Shown: one piece after another, positions 1-9,963 of the stretch
Layout: each line of letters opens with the position of its first letter
Numbering within the stretch: position 1 is the first letter of the stretch
Made by a program: the position numbers and the translations under genes
The notes under the pieces: model-generated
The model's input: only the letters and a program-made list of their open reading frames with translations
The model's database searches: none
Told to the model about the DNA's origin: nothing
DNA from: an uncultured Cardiobacterium sp.
GTDB taxonomy: Bacteria; Pseudomonadota; Gammaproteobacteria; Cardiobacteriales; Cardiobacteriaceae
Reading direction: 5' to 3'
NCBI RefSeq assembly: GCF_938028825.1
Contig: NZ_CALIZP010000072.1
Location: forward strand, 1 to 19,592
DNA: 19,592 nt

Positions 1-66
1 CCCAATCCCCAGCCCAATCCCCAGCCCAATCCCCAGCCCAATCCCCAGCCCAATCCCCAGCCCAAT
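1..66 (+). repeat. 12-bp tandem repeat encoding PNPQ
   Basis: Five full copies of CCCAATCCCCAG run from base 1 to 60, followed by a partial sixth copy. In the frame of the downstream protein each copy reads Pro-Asn-Pro-Gln. The unit length is a multiple of three, so copy-number change would lengthen or shorten a proline-rich linker without breaking the frame. The repeat runs off the left edge, so its true copy number is unknown. Confidence 0.95.
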
Positions 67-2904
67 CACGCAGGCACTATCACCCTCAGCGGCGAGGAGA
101 AAGTCGGGGCGACGCTCACCGCGACCGTCAGCGATGCCGACGGTGTGCCCGGCAACGTGCAATACCAATGGCTGCGCGACGGCCGGCCCATCGGCGGCGG
201 CAGCGGCAAAACCTACACCCTCACCGACGCCGACGCCGGACACCGCATCAGTGCGCGCGCCGACTATCGGGACAATGCCGGACACGACGAAAGCCCGCGC
301 AGCGCAGCGGTCAACCCCGCGCCGCAGGCGAACCATGCAGGCACGGTCGACATCAGCGGCGAGGCGCGCGTCGGCAGTACCCTTACCGCCCACCTCAGCG
401 ACGGCGACGGTTACGACCCCGCCCAGGTTCACTATCAATGGCTGGCGGACGGGCAACCGGTTGCGGGCGCGACCGGTGCGAGTTACACCCTCACCGCCGC
501 CGACACCGGGCGCAGCATCAGCGTGCGCGCCACCTACACCGACCACGCCGCGCACAGCGAAGCGGCCAACGCGGCGACGGCGGGCTACGTCAGCCACATC
601 CCCGTCGCAAAAACGCCGCTGGTTTTCGACGTGACCGATGCCCGCTTCGGCGCGAACGGTCATGACGGCGAAAGTGCGGCGGCGGACGACACCGCCGCCA
701 TCCAGGCCGCCATCGATGCCGCCTGGCACGCGGGCGGCGGCACCGTGCGCATCCCCGGCGGCACCTACATGATCCGCGCCGACGCAAGCACGGGGCAATG
801 GCAACTGCCCGCCGGGCTGAAAATGCGCAGCAACGTGACCGTGGACATGGCGGCAGACGCCGTCCTCAAAGCCTACGCCAACGACAAGCCCTATCACGAC
901 ATCTTCAACTTCTACGAAGTCGAAAACGCGCACATACGCGGCGGCACCCTCGTCGGCGAGCGCTACACCCACAACGGCACGACAGGCGAATGGGGCAACG
1001 GCATCACCATCCTCTCCTCGCGCAACATCAGTGTCGAGGGCACCACCATCCGCCACTTCTGGGGCGACGGCATCGGCATCGACAACACCTACGCCGACCC
1101 GCGCCTGCGCAATGACGACATCGCCATCCAGGGCATCACCGCCGACGCCAACCGCCGCCAGGGTATCTCCATCATGGACGGCGACCACATCCGCATCCTG
1201 CACAGCACCTTCCAAAACACCGGCAGCGGCACCGCGAGCACCACCGAACTCGCCGCCAACCCGCGTCGCAAAGGCACCGACCCGCAGGCGGGCATCGACA
1301 TCGAACCCGAAGCGGGACAAAGCGTGACCCACATGGACATCCGCGCCAACACCTTTGCCGACAACGGCCGCACCGGCCTCAGCGTGCTCGGCCTCAACCC
1401 CGAAGAACAACGCGTCATCAGCGACATCCGCATCGACGGCAACACCTTCACCAACAACCGGGGCAGCATCATCCTGCGCGGCGCGAGCGGTGCCGTCGTC
1501 ACCGGCAACCACATCACGAGCGACCGCGCCCCGCCCGAATACACCATCCTCATCGGCGAACGCACCCCCGACGCTACCGTCCGCGACAACACCCTTGGCG
1601 GCAAAGGCCGCATCAGCGACCTCATGCACGGCAACAACGACGTGGAAGCCCGCAACCACCTCAACTTCACCGGCTACGCCGCCGATCAGCCCACCACTGT
1701 CGTCATTCGCGGCAGCGCCAAAGTCGGCGCGACCCTCACCGCCGCCGTCCACGACGGCAACGGCTACCACGAAAACGCCGTGTACTACCGCTGGTACGCC
1801 GACGGCGTCGAAATCCCGCACAGCGCCGGGCGGCAAGCAGACGGCAAACACCAATACATCCCGAGCGATGCCGACCTCGGCAAAACCCTCAGCGTCCGCG
1901 TTACCCTCACCGACTACGGCACTCATAGCGGCCATGCGGTGAGCGCGCCGACCGCCGTCATCGCCGCCGCCGACCACCCCCTGCCGAACCACAGCGGCAG
2001 CATCACCCTGCGCATCCGCCACGACGGCATGCCGGGCTTCGACGTGAACCACCCCGAACACTGGCCGACCCTTGCAGAAGCGGCGGGCGGCGCGGGCGGC
2101 AGCAAAAAAATCGCCCCCGAAGTCGGGCGCACCCTCTACGCCGATGTGCAGGACGCCGACGGCATCCCGACAGGCAGCGCGGGGCGCAACGAAAAACAAT
2201 ACGACGGCAAACCCGTCATCCACTACCAATGGCTGGCCGACGGCGAGGCCATCCCCGGCACCGTGCACGCCCGCTACGTCCCGCTCAGCAGCGCAAGCGG
2301 CAAACACATCAGCGTCCGCGTGAGCTACACCGACAGCGCCCACCACGCCGAAAACCTCACCAGCGATGCCACCGTCGCCCTCATCGATACCATCCCGCCG
2401 AACCGCGCGGGCAGCGTCGCCATCCACGACGGCGACACCCTGACTGCCGATGTGCACGACGCCGACGGCGTCCCCGACAACGTGCAATACCAATGGTACA
2501 AAGACGGCATCGCCATCGACGGCGCGACAAGCCGCGACTACACCCCGCAGAGCGGCGAGCGCAGCCACATCCTCACCGTGAAAGCCGACTACACCGACCG
2601 CAACGGCTACCACGAAACCCGCATCGGTACCCTCGCCGACAGCGCGCTGCCGCCGACGCAGCACAAAAACGCCCCCGCGCCGGCGGCAGATGCCTGTCCG
2701 GACGCGGCAACAGCGGCGGCAACATGGCCGGACTCCGGCACGACGGGCAACGACAGCGCCCCCCTCCGCCTGCACGACCTCCTCACCGCCCCGACGGCGG
2801 ACAGCGCCGCCCACCCGTCAACGCCCAACGACTACCCGACAACCGCCCTCGCCGATCTCGACACCGCCGCCCAACTCGCGCAACAGTCCTTCCTCATCGG
2901 CTGA
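1..2904 (+). CDS. Secreted Ig-like/beta-helix (pectate lyase superfamily) protein, 5' partial
   Basis: The frame is open from base 1 to the TGA at 2902-2904 (967 codons visible), so the true start lies off the left edge and internal GTG/ATG codons are not the start. Domains by visible residue: PNPQ linker 1-22; two Ig-like repeats about 23-200, with the pattern VGATLTA...QYQWLxDG...YTLTxADxGxxISVRxxYTD; a right-handed parallel beta-helix about 207-560, opening with a pectate-lyase-3 type start (DDTAAIQAAIDAA, GGGTVRIPGGTYMI) followed by G-I-x-I and N-T-F rungs; three more Ig-like repeats about 566-880; and a low-complexity tail ending LAQQSFLIG. Ig repeats 1 and 5 share nearly the same DADGVPxNVQYQW block. 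The architecture suggests a surface or secreted polysaccharide-active enzyme or adhesin; substrate and secretion route are unknown. No alginate-epimerase DPHE motif and no RTX nonapeptides are seen. A hydrophobic 'LRLHDLL' patch near the end faintly recalls type I secretion C-termini, but this is weak. Confidence 0.88.
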   Translation, partial: PNPQPNPQPNPQPNPQPNPQPNHAGTITLSGEEKVGATLTATVSDADGVPGNVQYQWLRDGRPIGGGSGKTYTLTDADAGHRISARADYRDNAGHDESPRSAAVNPAPQANHAGTVDISGEARVGSTLTAHLSDGDGYDPAQVHYQWLADGQPVAGATGASYTLTAADTGRSISVRATYTDHAAHSEAANAATAGYVSHIPVAKTPLVFDVTDARFGANGHDGESAAADDTAAIQAAIDAAWHAGGGTVRIPGGTYMIRADASTGQWQLPAGLKMRSNVTVDMAADAVLKAYANDKPYHDIFNFYEVENAHIRGGTLVGERYTHNGTTGEWGNGITILSSRNISVEGTTIRHFWGDGIGIDNTYADPRLRNDDIAIQGITADANRRQGISIMDGDHIRILHSTFQNTGSGTASTTELAANPRRKGTDPQAGIDIEPEAGQSVTHMDIRANTFADNGRTGLSVLGLNPEEQRVISDIRIDGNTFTNNRGSIILRGASGAVVTGNHITSDRAPPEYTILIGERTPDATVRDNTLGGKGRISDLMHGNNDVEARNHLNFTGYAADQPTTVVIRGSAKVGATLTAAVHDGNGYHENAVYYRWYADGVEIPHSAGRQADGKHQYIPSDADLGKTLSVRVTLTDYGTHSGHAVSAPTAVIAAADHPLPNHSGSITLRIRHDGMPGFDVNHPEHWPTLAEAAGGAGGSKKIAPEVGRTLYADVQDADGIPTGSAGRNEKQYDGKPVIHYQWLADGEAIPGTVHARYVPLSSASGKHISVRVSYTDSAHHAENLTSDATVALIDTIPPNRAGSVAIHDGDTLTADVHDADGVPDNVQYQWYKDGIAIDGATSRDYTPQSGERSHILTVKADYTDRNGYHETRIGTLADSALPPTQHKNAPAPAADACPDAATAAATWPDSGTTGNDSAPLRLHDLLTAPTADSAAHPSTPNDYPTTALADLDTAAQLAQQSFLIG

Positions 2905-2943
2905 AACACACCGGGCGGCACCAAAGGTGAAAGCAAAAACGCA

Positions 2944-2963
2944 GGCCGGGCTGAAGCCCGGCC
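2944..2963. repeat. Perfect inverted repeat after the beta-helix gene
   Basis: Nine-base arms GGCCGGGCT / AGCCCGGCC enclose a GA loop, 39 bp after the stop codon. No T-run follows on the + strand, so it would be a weak terminator at best. Its core GGGCTGAAGCCC is the same as the core of the REP palindromes at 17743-18937, so it may be a GC-rich relative of that family. The rest of 2905-3134 holds no gene that I can support. Confidence 0.6.
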
Positions 2964-3063
2964 ACGCAGAGGCGACGGCACCCCGGACAAGCGCCGCCGC
3001 CGGGCGGGGTATAGTCGTTCCAGCGGAATGATGCGATGTCGGCGCGCCTGACCGGGCACCCAT

Positions 3064-3129
3064 AAAAACCCGCGCCGTACTATCGTCGTTTCAAATAGGA
3101 CTGAGACAAGGCGGCGAGCGGGCGGGTTT
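3064..3129 (-). terminator. Possible terminator for the minus-strand run
   Basis: Reading the minus strand after the stop at 3135, eight-base arms AAACCCGC and GCGGGTTT (3129-3122 and 3073-3066) enclose a long loop of about 48 nt and are followed by TTTTT-ATG. The U-run and position fit a transcript end for the small gene and its neighbours, but the long loop makes this weak. Confidence 0.25.
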
Positions 3130-3134
3130 GCCTG

Positions 3135-3404
3135 TTATTCTTTGCCCGGATTGAAGGGGCTGAACATGATTTTGAATTTGTCGTCCTCGTCTGCGCCGCC
3201 GGGGATGAATTTGTCGAAGATTTCCGCTTTGGCCTGCGGGTTGTCGCCGAGAACGCCGTGCAGGACGGCGAGGGCGTTGACGGCTTTGGCGGGGGCGATT
3301 TCGTCCAGTTCGCGCAGCAGCTGGTAGATGCGGGCGTAGTCGCCTTCGACCATCGCGCTGGTGATGGCGGAGGTGATGGCTTGTGCTTTTTGTTCGTTTT
3401 TCAT
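3135..3404 (-). CDS. Small uncharacterised protein (89 aa)
   Basis: ATG at 3404-3402, stop at 3135. The start is chosen because the protein (MKNEQKAQAITSA... to ...FNPGKE) has a coherent soluble composition from here, while the same open frame upstream reads through the PAP2 gene in shadow. An AGGG lies about 9 nt upstream as a weak ribosome site. The predicted protein is charged and mainly helical, with an acidic patch (ADEDD) near residues 71-75 and an FNPGKE tail. There is no signal peptide, membrane segment or recognisable motif. It lies 56 bp after the PAP2 gene on the same strand, so co-transcription is likely. I do not recognise the family. Confidence 0.65.
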   Translation of the reverse strand: MKNEQKAQAITSAITSAMVEGDYARIYQLLRELDEIAPAKAVNALAVLHGVLGDNPQAKAEIFDKFIPGGADEDDKFKIMFSPFNPGKE

Positions 3405-3439
3405 GGGGTTTCCCTGGCTGTTGCCGGTTTGTCGAAGGG

Positions 3440-3457
3440 ATGCCGCAGCTGCGGCAT
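3440..3457. repeat. 18-bp perfect palindrome between two genes
   Basis: ATGCCGCAGCTGCGGCAT is fully self-complementary and lies in the 56-bp gap between the PAP2 stop (3461) and the small gene's start (3404). It has no loop and no following T-run. It could form a cruciform, be a protein-binding site, or act as an RNA stem between two cistrons. No function can be assigned. Confidence 0.6.
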
Positions 3458-3460
3458 GGT

Positions 3461-4279
3461 TTATGCAGCGTTGCGCGGTGTGCGGGCGGATGTGCCGCGC
3501 AGGGCGAGAACGGCAAGCAGGATGCCCGCCAGCACGTCCACGCCGTAATGGTAACGCAGGAAGATGGTGGCGGTGATGGTGCCGGCGGTGAGCGGCGCGC
3601 AGAGGAGCGCCGCCGCGCGTTTGCCGTCGCGCCACAAGTACGCCGTGATGTAGAGGGTGAGGGCGGTGTGCAGGCTGGGGAAGACATCCATGCCGGTCAC
3701 GCCGCCCTTGATGATGGCGATAAGCGTCGGTGCGATGAGACCGCCCGCGCCGCCGTCGGGGTGGGTGGTGAAGGCGGGCCCGGCGGCGGGCAGCAGGCAG
3801 TAGCCGAGGAAGCCCGCCAGATAGAGGAAGATGAGGCCGTTGAAGTAGCGGCGTGCGGCGGGCGTGGTGCGGCGGCAGGCGTAGTAAAAAACGCTGCCGA
3901 GGACGATGGCGTAGAAGCTGAAATAGCAGGCGGCGAGCAGGTCGGTGAGCAGCGGGTGCGCTTCGTAGCGGAAGTAGGCGGGCAGGATGCGCCCGCCCCA
4001 GAGATGGCGGTCGATGGCGGCGAGCAGGGCATCCGCATGCCGGGGGATGAGGTGGCGGTCGATGATTTTCAGCAGCGGGAAGACCAGCCAGGTGAGGAGG
4101 AAGAGGTTCGCCCCCGTCCAGGCACTGCGGCGGTAATGCGCCGTCCAGCCCCACAGGGTGAGGCAGGCGGCAAACAGCGGCAGACCGGCGCCGTCGGCGG
4201 CGCGCAGAATGGCGCAGGCAGCGAGGACGAGGAGGCCGGCGAGCAGGGCGAGATGGGCGCGGATCAGGGTGGGGTTCAT
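3461..4279 (-). CDS. PAP2-superfamily membrane phosphatase/transferase
   Basis: 272 aa from ATG at 4279. This start puts a hydrophobic N-terminal helix (LALLAGLLVLAACAIL, residues 10-25) at the front; no clear ribosome site precedes it, and an in-frame TTG a few codons upstream is an alternative. About six membrane helices are visible. Catalytic signatures: YCLLPAAGPAF at 160-170, FPSLHTA at 200-206 (PSLH motif with catalytic His) and RYHYGVDV at 242-249 (final HxxxD motif). The CLLPAxGP plus FPSLH pattern is closest to the PAP2_3 (Aur1-like inositol phosphotransferase) branch. The family acts on lipid phosphates such as phosphatidic acid or undecaprenyl pyrophosphate at the membrane; the substrate here is not known. 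It follows nnrS by 125 bp on the same strand. Confidence 0.85.
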   Translation of the reverse strand: MNPTLIRAHLALLAGLLVLAACAILRAADGAGLPLFAACLTLWGWTAHYRRSAWTGANLFLLTWLVFPLLKIIDRHLIPRHADALLAAIDRHLWGGRILPAYFRYEAHPLLTDLLAACYFSFYAIVLGSVFYYACRRTTPAARRYFNGLIFLYLAGFLGYCLLPAAGPAFTTHPDGGAGGLIAPTLIAIIKGGVTGMDVFPSLHTALTLYITAYLWRDGKRAAALLCAPLTAGTITATIFLRYHYGVDVLAGILLAVLALRGTSARTPRNAA

Positions 4280-4404
4280 GGTATTGGCGTGCAAAAATGG
4301 GATGACAAGAAGCGGGACGAAAGCCGCCAGGCGGTGCCGTTGCCGGGATTTTCTGCTGTCGCGGTTGGTTAGCCCACTCTCCGCTGGCGGCGGCGCATGG
4401 GCGG

Positions 4405-5535
4405 TCAACGCGGTTCGGTGCGGCGGAAAATGCCGAGGTAGCGCAGGGCGTAGAGGGTGAAGGCGGCGGCGATGCAGGCGGTGGGGATGGCGTAGATGGT
4501 GATGAGGTTCGGCAGCAGCAGCGCGCCGAGGCAGCGGCTGATGCCGCCCGCGAGGATGAGGGCGAGCGCGAGGCGGGTATCCGGATAGAAGCGCAAATCC
4601 AGCCCGCTGTGGCGCACACCGGCGATGCTCATGATGACCAGCACCATCGCCAGCATGGCGGTGATGGCGAGCAGGTGCCGCACCGGGCTGAAGAGCGCGG
4701 GCAGGCCGAGCTGCGCGATGCCGAGCAGGGCATAACCCGCGACCAGCGCCAGGCTGACCGCGTAATGGGCGCGGACGTAATGCGCGCGCAGCAGCATGAG
4801 GCTGTGCCATTCTTGCAGGCGGGCGGCAAAGGCGGCGGCGGTGGCGAGCGCCAGCCAGCCCTGGATGGGGTCGGCGGCACCGCAGGCGGCGACGATGGCG
4901 TAGAGGCCGAGCATGAGGGCGCTGATGTTTTTGGTGTAGGGGTTGGGCATGAAGGTCAGCGCGCCGTGGCCGCCGTCTGCCAGCGCCTGATTGCCGATGG
5001 CGCGGCCGACGCGGAAGTTGACCAGCGCCACGGCAATCAGCATCACGTCCACCATGCGGTGCAGGATGTCGCCGTCGGGCTTCAAGCCGTATGCGGTGGC
5101 GCAGGCGGCGAGCATGGCGAGGACGAGGATGAAGCTGATGAGGCGGCTGTTGCGGTTATGGATGACGCGCCGGGCGGTGTAGGCGGTGAGGTAGAGCCAG
5201 AAAACGCAGGCCGCCCAGGCGGCGGGGGCGGGGTAGGGCAGGGCGGTGAGGATGGCCGCCCAGAGGACGAGCAGGATGGTGCTGTGGACGTGGCGCGGCG
5301 CGGGGTCGTCCGTCCAGGCGGGCAGCGCGGTCATGAGGAAGCCGGCGAAACCCGCCCCGGCGCAGAGGTTCAAAAAGGCAAAGGCATGCCAGTGCAGCGG
5401 GAAAGCGGCGGCGCGCGCGGGGGCGAAGAGCAGCAGCGCCAGCCACGGCAAGAGGGCGACCCAGGCCCCGAGACAGGCGAGCGGGAAGAAAAGGCGGAAG
5501 GGGTGTTCGCGGTTGCGCAGGGTGAGGATGGGCAT
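4405..5535 (-). CDS. nnrS: NnrS family membrane protein
   Basis: 376 aa from ATG at 5535, preceded by AGAGG about 8 nt upstream. An earlier in-frame start at 5574 would overlap the restriction gene and is not preferred. Opens with HPFRLFFPLACLGA and has about ten to twelve hydrophobic helices. Characteristic NnrS blocks include HWHAFAFLN near the start, ALPAWTDDP, a GLKPDG-HRMVDVMLIAVALVNFRVGRAIGN section, and LQEWHSLMLLRAHYVRAHY. NnrS proteins are haem- and copper-containing membrane proteins linked to relief of nitric-oxide stress and usually NO-regulated. The start lies only 2 nt after the stop of the type II restriction gene, so nnrS may now be expressed by read-through from the restriction-modification operon. 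No separate promoter was recognised. Confidence 0.92.
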   Translation of the reverse strand: MPILTLRNREHPFRLFFPLACLGAWVALLPWLALLLFAPARAAAFPLHWHAFAFLNLCAGAGFAGFLMTALPAWTDDPAPRHVHSTILLVLWAAILTALPYPAPAAWAACVFWLYLTAYTARRVIHNRNSRLISFILVLAMLAACATAYGLKPDGDILHRMVDVMLIAVALVNFRVGRAIGNQALADGGHGALTFMPNPYTKNISALMLGLYAIVAACGAADPIQGWLALATAAAFAARLQEWHSLMLLRAHYVRAHYAVSLALVAGYALLGIAQLGLPALFSPVRHLLAITAMLAMVLVIMSIAGVRHSGLDLRFYPDTRLALALILAGGISRCLGALLLPNLITIYAIPTACIAAAFTLYALRYLGIFRRTEPR

Positions 5536-5537
5536 GG

Positions 5538-6089
5538 TTAATCCTCTGTTGTGCCGCCGGGCAGTCCCAGCCATTTTAGGGGGATTTGGTCAAACAGATA
5601 ATGGCAGCCGACGCTGTGGATGTAATCCAATGTATCGCGATACTTGGGTTTGTCGAACCATTCGGCATTCAGAACGTAAACGTATTCTACCCGCCAACCG
5701 AGTGTGTGTACTAGTTTGGTGTATTGCTTGCGCTTGAAATCGCAGGTTTGCAGTTTTTCGTCAACGGAGCCTTCAACTTTTTGGTATTTAACTTCGATGA
5801 TAAACAGAGTATCGCGCACAATGACAAAGAGACCGTTATCGGGTTCCAGCCGCTTCGATAGGTGGTCTTGCCAGTTGATTTGGTAGCGTTTCAGGAAACG
5901 GTAGAACTCGCGCTTCTTGAAGCAGTGAGCCAACAGTTTTCCGGCAAACCAGACTTCGTATCCGGCGTTATCAGCGGTTTCGCGCAGTTCGTAGCCCGGA
6001 ATGGCGGTAAAGAGTTGTTGCAGGTCGGTTTTGGCTTCAAATTGCAGGCCGGTGCGGGTGTTTGCCCCGCCGATGCCGTCTTTAATCAT
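5538..6089 (-). CDS. Type II restriction endonuclease (PD-ExK), third gene of a DpnII-like system
   Basis: 183 aa from ATG at 6089, with GAGG about 10 nt upstream. Opens MIKDGIGGANTRTGLQFE. A textbook nuclease core is visible: Pro83-Asp84, then 14 residues, then Glu99-Val-Lys101 (LEPDN...LFIIEVKYQ), followed by GSVDEKLQTCDFKRKQY, typical of type II nucleases. The start overlaps the preceding methyltransferase by 8 bp, placing it as the last gene of the M-M-R operon. At 183 aa it is much shorter than DpnII/MboI nucleases (about 280 aa from memory), so it may be a different nuclease recruited to this pair of methyltransferases. GC is visibly lower than in nnrS next door, a sign of transfer. GATC specificity is inferred only from its partners. 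Confidence 0.82.
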   Translation of the reverse strand: MIKDGIGGANTRTGLQFEAKTDLQQLFTAIPGYELRETADNAGYEVWFAGKLLAHCFKKREFYRFLKRYQINWQDHLSKRLEPDNGLFVIVRDTLFIIEVKYQKVEGSVDEKLQTCDFKRKQYTKLVHTLGWRVEYVYVLNAEWFDKPKYRDTLDYIHSVGCHYLFDQIPLKWLGLPGGTTED

Positions 6090-6897
6090 GGTGCTTTATC
6101 CTCTGGTTAGCCAGTTCGTAGTAGATGGAATCACGCTCGCAACCGCAGAAGCGGCGGCCGTGGCGCAGGGCGGCGACGCCGGTAGTGCCGCTGCCCATGA
6201 AGGGATCGAAGATGAGGTCATCCGGGTTGCTAGCGGCGCGGATGCAGCGCTCGACGAGCGCCAGCGGTTTTTGTGTCGGGTGTTTGCCGTATTGTTTTTC
6301 CGCGCGTGGCGGTGGGGCAATTCGCCAGACGCTTTTCATTTGTTTGCCGTAGTTTTCGGCGCGCATGAGCTCGTAATGGTAGGTGTGGCGCGCTTTTTTG
6401 TGTTTTTTTGCCCAGAGCAGGGTTTCAGTAGCGTGGGTGAAATAGCGGCAGCTCAGGTTCGGCGGCGGATTGGGCTTTTCCCAGGTGATGTTGTTCAGGA
6501 TGTGGTAACCGATGGTCTGCATGAGATAGCCAATGAGGTAGATGTTGTGCTGGGTGCCGCAGACCCAGATGGTGGCATCGGGGCGTAGCAGGGCATAGCA
6601 CAGGCGCAGCCATTCTTCGTAGGCCTCCATGTCGGCAGCGATGCCGCGTGATTTGTCCCAGTTCCCTTTGTTGACGGACACGGCCTGGCCGTTGTGGCAG
6701 GTGATGCCGTCGTTGGACAGGTAGTAGGGCGGATCCACAAAGATCATGTCGAAGCGACCCTGTGGGTGTTTGTCGAGGATGCGGCGCATGAGGTGCAGGG
6801 CGTCGGCGTTGTAGGTGATGTAGCCGGGGCCGTACTGTTTGTTCAGATTGCCGTAGGCTGCCGCTTCTTCGGCGAGGGTGAGAGTTTCAGGGAGCAT
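6082..6897 (-). CDS. DpnA-type N6-adenine DNA methyltransferase
   Basis: 271 aa from ATG at 6897. The open frame upstream runs antiparallel-free inside the first methyltransferase gene and gives no sensible protein, so this ATG, overlapping the first gene's end by 11 bp, is preferred; its ribosome site is weak. Catalytic DPPY at 55-58 precedes the AdoMet motif FDPFMGSGTTG at 230-240, the beta-class order. The block DPPYYLSNDGITCHNGQ...VNKGNWDKS closely resembles DpnA/M2.DpnII enzymes, which methylate the adenine of GATC and can act on single-stranded DNA. HPTQKPLALVERCI is also typical of beta-class enzymes. In DpnII systems this second enzyme protects incoming or recombining single-stranded DNA; that role here is inferred. 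Confidence 0.9.
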   Translation of the reverse strand: MLPETLTLAEEAAAYGNLNKQYGPGYITYNADALHLMRRILDKHPQGRFDMIFVDPPYYLSNDGITCHNGQAVSVNKGNWDKSRGIAADMEAYEEWLRLCYALLRPDATIWVCGTQHNIYLIGYLMQTIGYHILNNITWEKPNPPPNLSCRYFTHATETLLWAKKHKKARHTYHYELMRAENYGKQMKSVWRIAPPPRAEKQYGKHPTQKPLALVERCIRAASNPDDLIFDPFMGSGTTGVAALRHGRRFCGCERDSIYYELANQRIKHHD

Positions 6898-7702
6898 AGA
6901 TGGCCAGTATTTCCCCAACTTTTTGTCGGCTGGCGCCGCTTGCGGCGATATTGCGCTGGACGTGGACGGTCGCGAGACGGGCATCGTGGTAGAGGGCACG
7001 GGTGTAAGCGGTGTCGTGGTTGGAGATGAGGATGCCGCGTGTGCGCGGGGCGATGATGCGGGCAGTGTCAGCGAGACGCTGTTGTTCGTCATGGTTGAAG
7101 CTGTCTTTGTGGTAGGCGGTGAAGGAGGCGGTGTCGCTGAGCGGAACGTAGGGCGGATCGCAGTAGATGGTGTCATCATCCGTCGCTTGGGCGAGGGCGT
7201 CACGGAAGTCGCCGCAACTGAGTTCGATACGTCCGGCTTTGCCGAGGTAGGCCTGCATTTCTTTTTCGGGGAAGTAGGGCGCGCGGTAACGGCCAAAGGG
7301 GACGTTGTAGCCGCCTTTGCCGTTGTAGCGGCACAGGCCGTTGAAAGCGTGGCGGTTGAGGTAAATGAAGAGGGCGGCGCGTTCAGCGGGATCGTGGCTG
7401 TCATTAAATTGCTCGCGCAGGGCGTAGTAGCGGCTTTCTTCGTTGTTATCCGGGATGAAGTAGTGGCGGGCATAGTCAATAAAGCCCTGTTTTTCCTGTT
7501 TGAGGATGGTGTAAAGAGTGATTAGGTCAGGATTGGTGTCGTTGATGAGGTAGGCGTCGTAGTCGGTCGCGAGGGTGAGTGCGGCGGAACCGGCAAAGGG
7601 TTCGATGAGTCGTCCGCTGCGCTGCTGCGGCAGATGGGAGGTGAGGAAGGGCACAAGCTTGTGCTTGCCGCCTGCCCATTTGAGGAAGGGTTTGCTTGAC
7701 AT
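6887..7702 (-). CDS. Dam/D12-class N6-adenine DNA methyltransferase
   Basis: 271 aa from ATG at 7702, only 39 bp after the uvrB stop. Motifs of the D12 (alpha) class in order: PFLKWAGGKHKL at 5-16 (AdoMet binding), IEPFAGSAAL at 33-42, NRHAFNGLCRYN at 116-127, and catalytic CDPPYVPLS at 181-189. These match Dam and the first methyltransferase of DpnII/MboI systems, which modify adenine in GATC; D12 enzymes of FokI-type systems recognise other sites, so GATC is likely but unproven. It heads a three-gene operon with overlapping starts and stops. No controller gene is present. Transcription probably includes read-through from uvrB. Confidence 0.92.
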   Translation of the reverse strand: MSSKPFLKWAGGKHKLVPFLTSHLPQQRSGRLIEPFAGSAALTLATDYDAYLINDTNPDLITLYTILKQEKQGFIDYARHYFIPDNNEESRYYALREQFNDSHDPAERAALFIYLNRHAFNGLCRYNGKGGYNVPFGRYRAPYFPEKEMQAYLGKAGRIELSCGDFRDALAQATDDDTIYCDPPYVPLSDTASFTAYHKDSFNHDEQQRLADTARIIAPRTRGILISNHDTAYTRALYHDARLATVHVQRNIAASGASRQKVGEILAIYAP

Positions 7703-7741
7703 AGTGCTCAGAAAGAGAGGGAGGGAATGGTGTGCATGTTG

Positions 7742-9766
<2,025 letters not shown>

Positions 9767-9796
9767 GGATTGGGGCAGGGAAGGGGATTGGCGGGG

Positions 9797-9802
9797 ATTA
9801 TA
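9797..9802 (-). promoter_or_regulatory. Candidate -10 box for uvrB
   Basis: TATAAT on the minus strand (context TCGTATAATCC), about 30 nt upstream of the uvrB ATG in an otherwise very G-rich stretch. No good -35 lies at 16-18 bp; a TTGACG is present but 30 bp away. No LexA box was recognised between this site and the start codon. Confidence 0.45.
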
Positions 9803-9858
9803 CGACGGGGGGCGGAAGCGGGCGCCAGGCGGCGTCAATCGCGGGGTTCCCCTAACGG

Positions 9859-9951
9859 CTAACCGTCCTCCCGGCGGGTGAGTTTTTTCTTCGCCCAGTA
9901 GTGTAGGCCGTAGCGTGTGGCTATCCGGAGACTGAGGGGCAGGGGGTTCAT
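9859..9951 (-). CDS. Doubtful 30-codon ORF between cysZ and uvrB
   Basis: ATG at 9951 to TAG at 9859 encodes 30 residues ending in a basic stretch (WAKKKLTRRE). It follows the cysZ stop by 12 bp. No ribosome site is suitably placed (nearest AGGA is about 20 nt upstream), and nothing in it is recognisable. It is listed only because it occupies most of the 197-bp gap between cysZ and uvrB. Confidence 0.15.
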   Translation of the reverse strand: MNPLPLSLRIATRYGLHYWAKKKLTRREDG

Positions 9952-9963
9952 GCGGGGGTGTTT

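Noticed and set aside
3383..4372. 329-codon open frame on the + strand
   Set aside because: It is the antisense of the PAP2 gene and has a biased Gly/Ala/Glu/Arg composition typical of shadow frames.
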